Source: Streptosporangiaceae bacterium
Lineage (GTDB): Bacteria > Actinomycetota > Actinomycetes > Streptosporangiales > Streptosporangiaceae
DNA length: 35,008 nt
NCBI GenBank assembly: GCA_025964695.1
Contig: JAOPYK010000041.1
Coordinates: 1 to 35,008, forward strand
Direction of reading: 5' to 3'
This document shows, in pieces, positions 8,735 to 16,112 of this stretch. Below the pieces are notes generated by a model. That model was not told where the DNA came from and did not search any database. It worked only from the letters and a program-made list of their open reading frames with translations. How positions within the stretch are numbered: the first letter of the stretch is position 1; every line of letters starts with the position of its first letter. A program made the translations under genes and the position numbers.

Positions 8735-9475
8735 TCACTCGTAGGTCTGGCCGCATACCGCGATGCGGGTCAGGTCGGCCCAGGTCAACGTGGGGACCGC
8801 CGGTACGCCCGGCGGAGGGGCCGTCGTCTCGTCGGCGGTGGGCGGCGTCCGCTGGGCGCCGGCCGAGCCGCGGTGGCTTCCGGCGACCGCGCGCTCGAGA
8901 TAGGCGGCGGGATCGAAATTGAGCCACCGTGCCGGGGTGGCCCGCGTCCCGCCGCCGACCGGGCGCGGCGCGTTCCTGCCGAACCGGTCGTACGAGCCCG
9001 GTGGGTGCCGGACGAAGTCCTCCAGATCGGCGAGCTGGGACAGGACGACGCGTTCCCAGTGGGCGTAACCGGCGGGGGCGGGACCCGGCAGGGCGAGGTC
9101 CGCGACGGTCCAGGCCGGGTCGAAGGGCGGGGGAGCGGTGGCCGCGGCGGCGCTGAACATCGCGGCGACATCGTCGAGCTCCAGTTCGGCGCGGCGGCGC
9201 AACGGCGCACTGACCTTCCACAGCCCGCGCAGGTAGCCGGAGAGCGTCCACGAGCCCGACCGGGCCTCATGGCTCAGCCGCAGGAAGTGCAGATACAGGT
9301 CGCGGTCGGTCCGGAGGGCCGGACCCGGCGGCCCGCCGACCCAGTACGTCTGCTTGTGCACCACGCCGCTCTCCATGACCAGGACCCGGGCCAGCGCCTC
9401 CACCCGGCTGTCATGGGCCGACATGCGGACCTCATCGCCGTTGTCACCCTGGCGCATGACGTCCCATACCGGCAT
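8735..9475 (-). CDS. Hypothetical protein with SPOR-like N-terminal domain
   Basis: A 246-residue protein; I do not recognise the full-length family. The first 50 residues (PVWDVMRQGDNGDEVRM, then a helix with ALARVLVMES, then HKQTYWVGG) closely resemble the short SPOR-like proteins common in actinomycetes, which carry a W-x-V-x-R-Q-x-D-N-G start and an H-K-Q-x-Y-W-V end. The remainder has a helical middle (LSGYLRGLWKVSAPLRRRAELELDDVAAMF) and a proline/threonine-rich tail ending in LTWADLTRIAVCGQTYE. There is no signal peptide or membrane helix. I use ATG 9475, preceded by GGAGG; the frame runs on upstream through the terminator of the aldehyde dehydrogenase gene, which is not credible as coding. 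Its function is unknown. Confidence 0.65.
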   Translation of the reverse strand: MPVWDVMRQGDNGDEVRMSAHDSRVEALARVLVMESGVVHKQTYWVGGPPGPALRTDRDLYLHFLRLSHEARSGSWTLSGYLRGLWKVSAPLRRRAELELDDVAAMFSAAAATAPPPFDPAWTVADLALPGPAPAGYAHWERVVLSQLADLEDFVRHPPGSYDRFGRNAPRPVGGGTRATPARWLNFDPAAYLERAVAGSHRGSAGAQRTPPTADETTAPPPGVPAVPTLTWADLTRIAVCGQTYE

Positions 9476-9575
9476 TCGTGAACCTCCGCGCCCGAATCCG
9501 ACCTTCCGGGCTGAGAATCTCCCAGAAACGAGGCCACCGCCAGTAGGGGGATGGTCACCATCGGGATACAAAGAA

Positions 9576-9605
9576 CAAGGCCCCGGCGAGGGCGCCGGGG
9601 CCTTG
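9576..9605 (-). terminator. Rho-independent terminator after the aldehyde dehydrogenase gene
   Basis: A perfect 13-bp inverted repeat (CAAGGCCCCGGCG / CGCCGGGGCCTTG) with a 4-base loop lies 28 bp past the stop codon of the minus-strand aldehyde dehydrogenase gene. On that strand it is followed by TTCTTTG, a short U-rich tail. Confidence 0.88.
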
Positions 9606-9633
9606 TCGGTCTTGTCAGTGGGATTCGATCGGA

Positions 9634-11040
9634 TCAGAGCTTGGAGCGGTGCAGCACCTGTAGCTCGGTGAAGCCGTAGAGACCCCAGGGGCCGTTCTCC
9701 ACGCCGATGCCGCTCCACTTGAAGCCGCCGAAGGGCTGCTTGGGGTGCAGCGCGAGGTGGGTGTTGACCCAGGCGGTGCCGCATTCGAGCTGTTCGGCGA
9801 CCGCGGCCGCGCGGTCCGGGTCGGCGCTCCAGACCGAGCCGGACAGCCCGAAGTGCGTGCCGTTGGCCCGGTCGAGGGCGTCGTCGAGGTCGGTGTAGGA
9901 GACGACCGGCAGTGCCGGGCCGAACTGTTCCTCGTCCACGATCCGGCTGCCGTCGCTGACGTCGGCCAGGATCGTCGGCTCGAAGAAGAAGCCCGGGCCG
10001 TCGATCGGCTTGCCACCGGCGGCCGCCCGCGCCCCGTGGCTGAGCGCGTCCGCGACCAGCTCCGACACCCGCTCGTACTGCGGCCTGTTGTTGATCGGGC
10101 CGTACTCGACGCCTTCGTCCGCGCCGTTGCCGACCTTCACCGACCGGGCCTTGGCGGCGAGGGCCTCGACCACCTCGCCGTACAGGCGCTCGGGCGCGTA
10201 CACCCGCTTGATCGCCGAACAGACCTGGCCGTTGTTCTGGAAGGCACCGGCGAAGACCTTCTCCGCGACGGTGGCCGGGTCGATGTCGTCGAGCAGGATC
10301 GCCGGGTCGTTACCGCCCAGCTCCAGCGTCACTCGCTTCAGGTCGGGTGCGGCCGCGGCGGCGACCTTCTTGCCGGTGGCCACCGAGCCGGTGAAGCTGA
10401 TCTTGCGGGGGACCTCGTGCGCGGTCATCCGGCCGCCGAGGGCGTCACCGCCGCTGACCACGTTGAGCACGCCCGGGGGCAGCACCCCGGCCAGCAACTC
10501 GCCCATCTTGAGGGTGGCCAGCGGGGTGTAGGGCGAGGGCTTGAGCACCATGGTGTTGCCGGCCAGCAGCGCGGGGCCGATCTTCCAGGAGGCCAGCACG
10601 AGCGGGAAGTTCCACGGGGTGATGGCCGCGACCACGCCCATCGGACGGCGGACGACCTCCACGAACGCGCTGTCATCGTCCTGGATGACCTCGCGCGGCA
10701 TCTCCAGATCGGCGAAGTACTTCAGCCAGATGCCGGCGCCGATCACCTCGAAGGTGGCGTCCTGCAACGGCTTGCCCTGCTCGCCGGTGAGGATCGGGGC
10801 CAGCTCGCCGGCCCGGGCCATGAGCAGGTCGGCCGCCTCGTGCAGCGCCTTGCGCCGCCCCTGCTCGTCGCGCCGCCAGCCCTTGTACGCGCCCGCGGCG
10901 GCCGACATGGCCTGGTCGAGCTGCTCCGGCGTGCACTCGGGCGCCTGAGCGTGCACCTGCCCGGTCGCCGGGTCGACCACCCCGAACGTCCCCGGCGCGG
11001 TCACGCTCTCCCCGCCGATGGTCATCGTGAAATCGGACAC
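9634..11040 (-). CDS. NAD(P)-dependent aldehyde dehydrogenase
   Basis: A 468-residue aldehyde dehydrogenase of the medium-length family that oxidises aldehydes to acids. The expected residues are present: TPWNFP with Asn144, the cofactor lysine in VLKPSP (Lys167), the FTGSVATG Rossmann loop, the general base in LELGGNDP (Glu240) and the catalytic cysteine in NNGQVCSAIKR (Cys274). The PFGGFKWSGIGVENGPWGL end fits gamma-aminobutyraldehyde, betaine-aldehyde or succinate-semialdehyde-type enzymes, but the substrate cannot be fixed. Start is a GTG with GGTGGAGG upstream, giving VSDFTM. It is apparently a single-gene transcript: a clear terminator follows, and 224 bp without a recognisable gene precede it. 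It is distinct in subfamily from the second dehydrogenase at 23974-25443. Confidence 0.93.
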   Translation of the reverse strand: MSDFTMTIGGESVTAPGTFGVVDPATGQVHAQAPECTPEQLDQAMSAAAGAYKGWRRDEQGRRKALHEAADLLMARAGELAPILTGEQGKPLQDATFEVIGAGIWLKYFADLEMPREVIQDDDSAFVEVVRRPMGVVAAITPWNFPLVLASWKIGPALLAGNTMVLKPSPYTPLATLKMGELLAGVLPPGVLNVVSGGDALGGRMTAHEVPRKISFTGSVATGKKVAAAAAPDLKRVTLELGGNDPAILLDDIDPATVAEKVFAGAFQNNGQVCSAIKRVYAPERLYGEVVEALAAKARSVKVGNGADEGVEYGPINNRPQYERVSELVADALSHGARAAAGGKPIDGPGFFFEPTILADVSDGSRIVDEEQFGPALPVVSYTDLDDALDRANGTHFGLSGSVWSADPDRAAAVAEQLECGTAWVNTHLALHPKQPFGGFKWSGIGVENGPWGLYGFTELQVLHRSKL

Positions 11041-11264
11041 CTATGCCTCCACCCTTGGTATCACGAAACCGAATAGCGTTCAGTCTGTCGCTCTTCGGCC
11101 GGGATGACCAGAGCGGATGCCCGGGTTCGTGGCCGGCGCCGGATCACCGGGTTCCGTGGAGGCCTATGGCTGATGCGGCCAACCGTCCGTGACCGCGTTC
11201 GCCCGGGGGTGTGGTCGGGCCGGGCGGACGGAGACACGGACGGTCCGGTCGTAGGACGGGGACG

Positions 11265-12020
11265 TCAGGCGCCCAGCATCCGGTCGAGGAAGTCGCGGTA
11301 ACCGCGCAGTGCCTGCCGGAGCCGCTCGGTGTCGGACTTGTCGTCCTTTTCGGTGCGCCAGCGGTCGTCGAGCGTGCGCTTGTGACCGTTGAGCGACTCG
11401 ATCAGGGCGTTCAGCACCTCGGAGGCCAGGTCGTCGGCGCGCCGTACGGCATCCTCCGGGTCATCGACGAAGTCCGACTGGACCTCCCGCCACCGCGCTC
11501 TGAAGGCGACGGCCTCTTCCTGCCCCATCAGTTGCTCGATGCGGTCGCCCTTGGCCGTGTCGGACGCCGGCGGGCGCTCGCCGGCCACGTCCTGCGAGGT
11601 GCCCGGGGTGTCTCCGGTGACCTCCGCGGGCTCGGCGACTGCGGCGACGTCGGCGGGCTCGGTGGGCTCGCGATGCGTGGAGCCCGGCTCCACCACGTCG
11701 CGGTAGCCGGAGTTGGTCTCCGGGGCGCCGTGCGCCACCGTGTCGTCGTGCACATGCTCGGTCTCCGGGGTGCCGGTGGCACCGGTCTCGTCCGGCGCGG
11801 GCGGCACCATCACGTCGTCCCGGCCGCCGGACGTACCGGCCACGCGCACGTCCGCTTCATGGCCGGGCAGGACCGTGCCGGTGGCGCGCTCCTCCTCGGG
11901 TGGCGCACCCGGGCCGTCCTGCGCCGCCGGCGGCTCTTCGCCGGTGACGTGGCCGGTCTCGGCGTCGCCCTCACGGTCGGTTTCGGGGTTGGAATGCCCC
12001 CAGGACCAGTTCTTCTCCAT
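11265..12020 (-). CDS. Hypothetical protein: acidic disordered N-terminus plus C-terminal helical domain
   Basis: A 251-residue protein in two parts. Residues about 1-160 are low-complexity, rich in Glu, Pro, Thr, Gly and Ala, and almost certainly disordered. Residues about 165-251 form a helical domain with WREVQSDFVDDPEDAVRRAD, then a charged stretch, then ERLRQALRGYRDFLDRML. This same domain occurs in the neighbouring gene (WTQVQEHFVDAPEAAVEQGD and ELRQAMVHYRALFEDLL), so the two are paralogues in that part. The domain type is common in actinomycetes but has no function I can name. No signal peptide or membrane segment. The next gene ends 13 bp upstream on the same strand, so the two form an operon with this gene second. 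Confidence 0.75.
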   Translation of the reverse strand: MEKNWSWGHSNPETDREGDAETGHVTGEEPPAAQDGPGAPPEEERATGTVLPGHEADVRVAGTSGGRDDVMVPPAPDETGATGTPETEHVHDDTVAHGAPETNSGYRDVVEPGSTHREPTEPADVAAVAEPAEVTGDTPGTSQDVAGERPPASDTAKGDRIEQLMGQEEAVAFRARWREVQSDFVDDPEDAVRRADDLASEVLNALIESLNGHKRTLDDRWRTEKDDKSDTERLRQALRGYRDFLDRMLGA

Positions 12021-12033
12021 GATCGTTCAGCTC

Positions 12034-12840
12034 CTAGAGGTCAGTTCGACCCCGCTCGCGGGGATCTGCGGATACGGCGTCGGTGCGGTCAGACCGGGCC
12101 TCCGGGGCCTGCCGGCGCTCTGCCTGCTCGCGCTCGGCCTGCTCGTCACCGGGCCCGTCAGTCGCGGTCTGGTCGGTCGCGGTCCGGCCGGGAACGGTCC
12201 GGTCGGTCGCGGTCCGGCCGGGCACGGTCCGGTCGCGCGGGGCCGGCTCCGACGGCTCGCCGGGCACCTGTGCCCGATCGGCCGGCGCGGCGGTCCCGTC
12301 CTGCTCCCTCGGGACGGCCAGCAGATCCTCGAACAGGGCTCGGTAGTGCACCATCGCCTGGCGCAGTTCCTCCGTGGAGGCCTCCTTACGGCCGGCGCTG
12401 AGGCTGATGTCGTGGCCACGCCGGTAGTGGTCGAGCATCCGCCCGTGTTCCACCGACAGGGAGGCGACCCGGTCGTCGAAGTCCTCCATGGGGTAGCCGC
12501 GCTCGCCCATCACGATGATGACGAGACGGTCGCCCTGCTCGACGGCCGCCTCGGGCGCGTCGACGAAGTGTTCCTGGACCTGGGTCCACTGCTGCTGGTA
12601 GCGCTCGCGAGCCTGCGGTTCGAGTGGACGGATGTCCAGCTCCTGGTGGCGCTGCTCCCTGTCGTGGAGCTCGCGCTCCGCCTCGCGGCGGTTCTGATGA
12701 CTGTCTATGGCGTGGTCGTACTCGGGGCCGAACTGCCGGCGCAGTCGTTGCGTACGGGCCTGGCGCCAGATGAGGAACCCGGCTCCCGCGACGATTGCGA
12801 CGATCACGACCACGACGACGACCATAAGCAGGGTCGACAT
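12034..12840 (-). CDS. Membrane-anchored hypothetical protein sharing the downstream gene's domain
   Basis: A 268-residue protein starting at ATG 12840 with GGAGG five bases upstream. Residues 1-26 are a signal-anchor helix (LLMVVVVVVIVAIVAGAGFLIW) followed by a basic stretch, so the rest is likely cytoplasmic, tethered to the membrane. A charged coiled-coil-like segment (about 40-75) leads into the domain WTQVQEHFVDAPEAAVEQGDRLV, RGYPMEDFDDRVASLSVEHGRMLDHYR and ELRQAMVHYRALFEDLL, also seen in part in the following gene. The C-terminal 80 residues are disordered and contain two near-identical ten-residue repeats (RTVPGRTATD). The pair looks like a membrane-bound and a soluble version of one module. 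Role unknown; cell-envelope stress or dimerisation is only a guess. Confidence 0.78.
   Translation of the reverse strand: MSTLLMVVVVVVIVAIVAGAGFLIWRQARTQRLRRQFGPEYDHAIDSHQNRREAERELHDREQRHQELDIRPLEPQARERYQQQWTQVQEHFVDAPEAAVEQGDRLVIIVMGERGYPMEDFDDRVASLSVEHGRMLDHYRRGHDISLSAGRKEASTEELRQAMVHYRALFEDLLAVPREQDGTAAPADRAQVPGEPSEPAPRDRTVPGRTATDRTVPGRTATDQTATDGPGDEQAEREQAERRQAPEARSDRTDAVSADPRERGRTDL
12171..12230 (-). repeat. 30-bp tandem repeat, two copies
   Basis: 12171-12200 and 12201-12230 are identical except for one base (A versus C at position 23 of the unit). They encode two consecutive RTVPGRTATD units in the disordered tail of the membrane-anchored protein, and a partial third copy follows. Confidence 0.9.
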
Positions 12841-12965
12841 TGCTGCCTCCGGACGTGAGTCGAAGTGTTTTAACGCCCGATGCCCGTACAAACCGGTTCA
12901 AAACAACGGGGGTAAGTTTCCGGGGTGTTTCCGGCGCTCCCTGCGGCCGCCGGGGAACACGAGCG

Positions 12966-12984
12966 CCAGGTGGGCTTCACCTGG
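12966..12984. promoter_or_regulatory. Perfect 7-bp-arm palindrome between divergent genes
   Basis: CCAGGTG, five bases, CACCTGG sits in the 256-bp region between the minus-strand membrane-anchored protein gene and the plus-strand membrane protein gene. It could be an operator or an mRNA hairpin; no matching -35/-10 pair is clear next to it. The rest of this intergenic stretch shows nothing else I can name. Confidence 0.4.
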
Positions 12985-13096
12985 CAAGATGGGCTAAATA
13001 GTGGTGAAAACCTGGATCCGTGCGGCTCGCCCTGTTATGTATCAGTACGTGCCCCTTGGATGGCCAGGGTGGCCGCCCATGGGACGGTGATTCGCG

Positions 13097-13585
13097 GTGC
13101 GCCACACCTTCGGCCTCATCCTCGGAGTGATCCTCACTCCTGCCCTCGCCTACGGTGCCGGTTGGGGTTATACCCGGGCCGGTGCGTCCTACGACGCGAT
13201 CAATCAGACCATCACCGACCGGACCCGGCTCTACGGGGCGTTCGCTCTGATGGCGGCCGTCGGCCTGGTGATGGGCATCGTCATCCTGGCCCGCTGGGCC
13301 TCTCCGTTCGTGTCCCTCGTCCCGGCCCTGGCCTTCATCGGCTGGACCGCCTGTTTCCTGATCGCCCCGAAGACGGCCCTGGGCATCCCGGACAGGCTTC
13401 CGCCCGCAGGCGAGATCGACACGGCGCTGCGCGTGCTGCTCGGCTACGGGGTCCTGGGCCTCATGGGATTCGCGCTGCTCGTCCCCACCTGGGCGCCGGG
13501 CCGGTGGCGGCGGCGCCATGAGGACGACGAAGAGGAGAGCGGCAGCCGGAGCAGAGGCCGGAGCAGGGCGTACGACCCGTACTGA
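13097..13585 (+). CDS. Four-helix integral membrane protein of unknown function
   Basis: A 162-residue protein starting at GTG. Four hydrophobic segments are visible: about 5-24 (LILGVILTPALAYGAGWGY), 46-65, 70-90 and 112-131. They are followed by a charged C-terminal tail (RRRHEDDEEESGSRSRGRSRAYDPY) that should lie in the cytoplasm. The pattern resembles small actinomycete membrane proteins of unknown role; I do not recognise a named family. The ribosome site is poor (GGGACGG about nine bases upstream). It converges with the NTF2-like gene with six bases between the stop codons, and no terminator is visible there. Confidence 0.72.
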   Translation: MRHTFGLILGVILTPALAYGAGWGYTRAGASYDAINQTITDRTRLYGAFALMAAVGLVMGIVILARWASPFVSLVPALAFIGWTACFLIAPKTALGIPDRLPPAGEIDTALRVLLGYGVLGLMGFALLVPTWAPGRWRRRHEDDEEESGSRSRGRSRAYDPY

Positions 13586-13591
13586 GCGCGA

Positions 13592-14029
13592 TCATTGCAT
13601 CGTGCGCCAGAGCTGCTCCTCGACGAGCTCGCGGCTGCGCCAGCCGTCCGGCGTACGGGTCATGCGGTGGTGGTACCAGCCGCCGCCGCGGATGAGTCCG
13701 GGCGCGCTCGCGGAGATGGCGTCCCGGGTGGGCGCGAGGGTATCGGTGAACGACGCGGTCACGATGGCCTCGTCGCCGTCGACGCTCACCGACACGGCCC
13801 CGATGAGGTGCTGGCGCCCCGGCCAGGTGGGCAGCACCTCGGCCAGCCAGCCCTTGACCTCGTCCCGCACGCCCTTGACCCCGCCGGCCGAGGTGTAGTC
13901 CACGACGGCGTCCGGGGTGAACACCGTGTCCAGGAGATCCCATTGCCCGGTGTCGATCCCGAGGGTGTAGCGCGCCAGCACCTCCCCGATCAGCAGCCGG
14001 TCGGAGAGCTCTTGGATGGTCAGCGGCAT
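13592..14029 (-). CDS. NTF2-like / SnoaL-like domain protein
   Basis: A 145-residue protein of the SnoaL-like/NTF2-like fold, a cone-shaped pocket used by small cyclases, dehydratases and binding proteins. Visible marks are LTIQELSDRLLIGEVLARYTLGIDTGQWDLLDTVFTPDAVVDY, the standard opening helix and strand, and GWYHHRMTRTPDGWRSRELVEE near the end. Start is the ATG at 14029 with AGGAGG upstream; a longer frame reaches the preceding intergenic region without support. A near-perfect palindrome at 14105-14120 lies in its promoter region, so it may be transcribed separately from the dehydrogenase gene upstream on the same strand. Substrate unknown. Many relatives sit beside TetR-controlled genes for ketone or steroid metabolism, but that is only context. 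Confidence 0.85.
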   Translation of the reverse strand: MPLTIQELSDRLLIGEVLARYTLGIDTGQWDLLDTVFTPDAVVDYTSAGGVKGVRDEVKGWLAEVLPTWPGRQHLIGAVSVSVDGDEAIVTASFTDTLAPTRDAISASAPGLIRGGGWYHHRMTRTPDGWRSRELVEEQLWRTMQ

Positions 14030-14104
14030 GGAGGTCCTCCTCGGATCCGGTGCCGGTCTCGACGCCGGCGGGACGGCCTGGTGGCCGGCACCGCAACAAT
14101 AGGC

Positions 14105-14120
14105 GACCAAGCGCTCGGTC
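14105..14120 (-). promoter_or_regulatory. TetR-type palindrome and candidate promoter of the NTF2-like gene
   Basis: GACCAAGCGCTCGGTC matches its own reverse complement at 14 of 16 positions; the AAGCGCT core between ACC and GGT is a pattern often bound by TetR-family repressors. Read on the minus strand it overlaps a TTGACC (14122-14117), which is followed after 15 bases by TATTGT (14101-14096), a possible promoter with a short spacer. Confidence 0.5.
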
Positions 14121-14146
14121 AACAGCGCCGTGGTGGCCCCGTCCGG

Positions 14147-15163
14147 TCAGGGAATCTCGAGCATGATCTTCCCGCGTGCTCCGGTGGACCTGCGCAGCGT
14201 GTCGATCGCCTTTTCCGCCTCCGTGAGCGGGTACCGGTGGGTGATGAGGAAACCGGGAGCGATGCGCCCCGCGTTGAGCAGCGAGACGACGTTCCGCCAG
14301 GCGGACGAGGTGTAGGCGAAGCTGCCGAGGACGGACAGGTCCTTGTTGACGAGATCGTCGATGGGCAGAGCCGCCGTCCTGCCGTGACCGGCCAGGCCCA
14401 GCAGTACGACGGTGCCGCCGCGGCCGGCCGCCTCGACGGCCGCTTCCACCGATTCCGGGACACCGGCGGCCTCGACCACCAGGTCGTAGTTCCCGGCCGG
14501 CGGTTCGAGCAGGAACGCCGAGACGCCGGCCGCCTCGGCGAGTGGTTCCTGGGCCGGGCGCCGGCCGACCATGTCCACGACGGCGGGCGACCACAGACCC
14601 AGGAGGTGGGCGGAGAGCAGGCCGATCGTGCCGTCGCCGACGACGAGGGCGCGTATGCCGGGCGCGGGGACGGCACGGCGCAGCGCCCGGAGGACGACGC
14701 TGGCGGGTTCCACCAGTGCCGCTTCGGCCAGGTCGACCGTGCCGGCCAGGCGGTGCAGGAGGACGGCGGGCACGATGATCGCGTCGGCCGCCGCCCCGTC
14801 GCGGGTGAATCCGAACTCGTCGTAGGTCTCGCAGAGGTTCGTCGCGCCGGAGCGGCAGGGAGCGCAGTGCCCGCAGGGGACGATGCCCTCGCCGACGACA
14901 TGGTCGCCGGGGGTGAATCCGGTGACGCCGGGGCCGGTGGACTCGACGACGCCGGACCACTCGTGGCCGAGGACCAGCGGGTAGCGCACATAGGCCGGGT
15001 CGACGACGCCGTCGATGAGCTCCAGGTCGGTGCCGCACAGGCCGACGGCGCGGGGGCGTACGAGCACCTCTCCCGGCCGGGGCCGCGGGAAGGGGAGATC
15101 GCTGAGTGCGGCCGCCGCGGGTGGATGCACCCGCAGGGCCCGGTTGACGGACGGCTCGGTCAT
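14147..15163 (-). CDS. Zinc-dependent alcohol/sugar dehydrogenase (MDR family)
   Basis: A 338-residue medium-chain dehydrogenase. Catalytic zinc ligands Cys43 (GLCGTD), His67 and Glu68 (GHEWSG) and the partner Glu152 (LVEPAS) are present, as are the four structural-zinc cysteines Cys97, 100, 103 and 111. The Rossmann motif is VVGDGTIGLL (about 174-183). Family members of this shape oxidise polyols, sugars or sugar acids with NAD(P). Its start overlaps the iclR stop as ATGA, so it is translated from the iclR transcript. Given the lactonase, dehydratase and semialdehyde dehydrogenase of the divergent operon, oxidation of a sugar to a lactone or of a polyol is the likely job. That is inference. 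A longer frame upstream is antisense noise inside iclR. Confidence 0.9.
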   Translation of the reverse strand: MTEPSVNRALRVHPPAAAALSDLPFPRPRPGEVLVRPRAVGLCGTDLELIDGVVDPAYVRYPLVLGHEWSGVVESTGPGVTGFTPGDHVVGEGIVPCGHCAPCRSGATNLCETYDEFGFTRDGAAADAIIVPAVLLHRLAGTVDLAEAALVEPASVVLRALRRAVPAPGIRALVVGDGTIGLLSAHLLGLWSPAVVDMVGRRPAQEPLAEAAGVSAFLLEPPAGNYDLVVEAAGVPESVEAAVEAAGRGGTVVLLGLAGHGRTAALPIDDLVNKDLSVLGSFAYTSSAWRNVVSLLNAGRIAPGFLITHRYPLTEAEKAIDTLRRSTGARGKIMLEIP

Positions 15164-15963
15164 GGGCGGGCTTCCTGTGCGGGGGCGTACGGTTGCCCGC
15201 CGAGCAGGCCGGCAAGCTCGTCGGCGGCGTTGCGGATGGTCTGCCCGAGCTCTTCGACGCGCCAGGCCGGCTGGTCGACCTTGATGCCGGTCGCGCTGAC
15301 CGCGCCCGCGCACCGGCCGCGGTGGTCGAAGAACGCGGCCGCCACGCAGAAGACGCCTTCGGCGTCCTCCTCGTCATCGATGGCGAAACCACGCCGGCGG
15401 GTGAGGTCGAGGTCGGCGAGCAGTGCGTCCGGTTCGGTGATGGTGTGCCGGGTGAAGCGGGGCAGCCCGGTCTCCGCGCAGATCCGGCGCACCTCGGCCT
15501 CATCGAGCGTGGAGAGGATGGCCTTTCCCGCCGAGCTGGTGTGCGGCGGTTCGCGGCGTCCGAGCGGGGTGTGGAACCGTATGGTGCCGGGCCCGTCGAC
15601 CCGCTCGACGAACATCGGATATCCCGCGTCGGCGACCGCCACCCGTGAAGTCAGCCCGGTGGTCTCGGTCAGCCGCCGGAGCAGCGGACGGCAGAGCTCG
15701 ACCAGCGGAGAGCCCGCACCGGCGAGATCGCCCAGCCGCATGAGGGACATCCCGAGCACGTACCGTGGACCCGGATCCTGCTCGCGTACGTACCCGTGCA
15801 GCGAGAGCGTGCGCAGCAGGGAGAGCGTGGCGCTCTTGGAGGTCCCGATCGCCTTGGCGGCTTCGGTGAGGGACAGCCCCCGTGCCTCCTCGGCGATGAG
15901 GTCGACCAGCCGGAGCGCCTTGTCGACGCTGCGCACGAGGTAGCGATCAGGTTCCTCTGCCAC
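15160..15963 (-). CDS. IclR family transcriptional regulator
   Basis: A 267-residue regulator with the IclR layout. The N-terminal winged helix-turn-helix spans about 8-70: LVRSVDKALRLVDLIAEEARGLSLTEAAKAIG, then SKSATLSLLRTLSLHGYV. The C-terminal effector domain follows, with FVERVDGPGTIRFHTPLGRREPPHTSSAGKAILS and RRRGFAIDDEEDAEGVFCVAAAFFDHRG. IclR proteins usually repress catabolic operons until a pathway intermediate binds. The GTG start at 15963 has GGAGAGG upstream; the frame extends another 21 codons but through the probable operator. It is divergent from the catabolic operon and in front of the zinc dehydrogenase. Inverted repeats at 15977-15995 and 16081-16101 flank both promoters and share a half-site, so it probably controls both directions. 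Confidence 0.92.
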   Translation of the reverse strand: MAEEPDRYLVRSVDKALRLVDLIAEEARGLSLTEAAKAIGTSKSATLSLLRTLSLHGYVREQDPGPRYVLGMSLMRLGDLAGAGSPLVELCRPLLRRLTETTGLTSRVAVADAGYPMFVERVDGPGTIRFHTPLGRREPPHTSSAGKAILSTLDEAEVRRICAETGLPRFTRHTITEPDALLADLDLTRRRGFAIDDEEDAEGVFCVAAAFFDHRGRCAGAVSATGIKVDQPAWRVEELGQTIRNAADELAGLLGGQPYAPAQEARP

Positions 15964-15976
15964 TATGCCTCTCCAT

Positions 15977-15995
15977 TGTTCGGTAATACAGAACA
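15977..15995. promoter_or_regulatory. Candidate IclR operator 1 (iclR side)
   Basis: TGTTCGGTAATACAGAACA has TGTTC/GAACA arms around nine bases. It lies 13 bp upstream of the iclR start. Its left part, TTGTTCGGTA (15976-15985), recurs in inverted form as TACCGAACAA in operator 2. Confidence 0.6.
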
Positions 15996-16080
15996 GTGAT
16001 CGGAAATTAACATAGCAGTTCTCCAAGCGTATTGACCTGCGTTGTCCCAGGATGCTCTACTTTCGGCACCTTGCAGAACC

Positions 16081-16101
16081 TTGTTTGGCTATACCGAACA
16101 A
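16081..16101. promoter_or_regulatory. Candidate IclR operator 2 (catabolic operon side)
   Basis: A 21-bp imperfect palindrome beginning TTGTTTGG and ending TACCGAACAA lies just before the GGGGTGGAG ribosome site of the first operon gene. The right half is the inverse of the operator 1 half-site, which argues for one protein binding both. Confidence 0.6.
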
Positions 16102-16112
16102 ATGGGGTGGAG

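Noticed and set aside
13461-15503. 680-codon open frame on the minus strand
   Set aside because: Out of frame with the NTF2-like, zinc dehydrogenase and IclR genes, which all have convincing motifs; composition is low-complexity Arg/Pro/Gly.
16032-16060. TTGACC as -35 of the catabolic operon
   Set aside because: The hexamer is good, but CTCTAC at 17-base spacing is a poor -10; kept out of the feature list.
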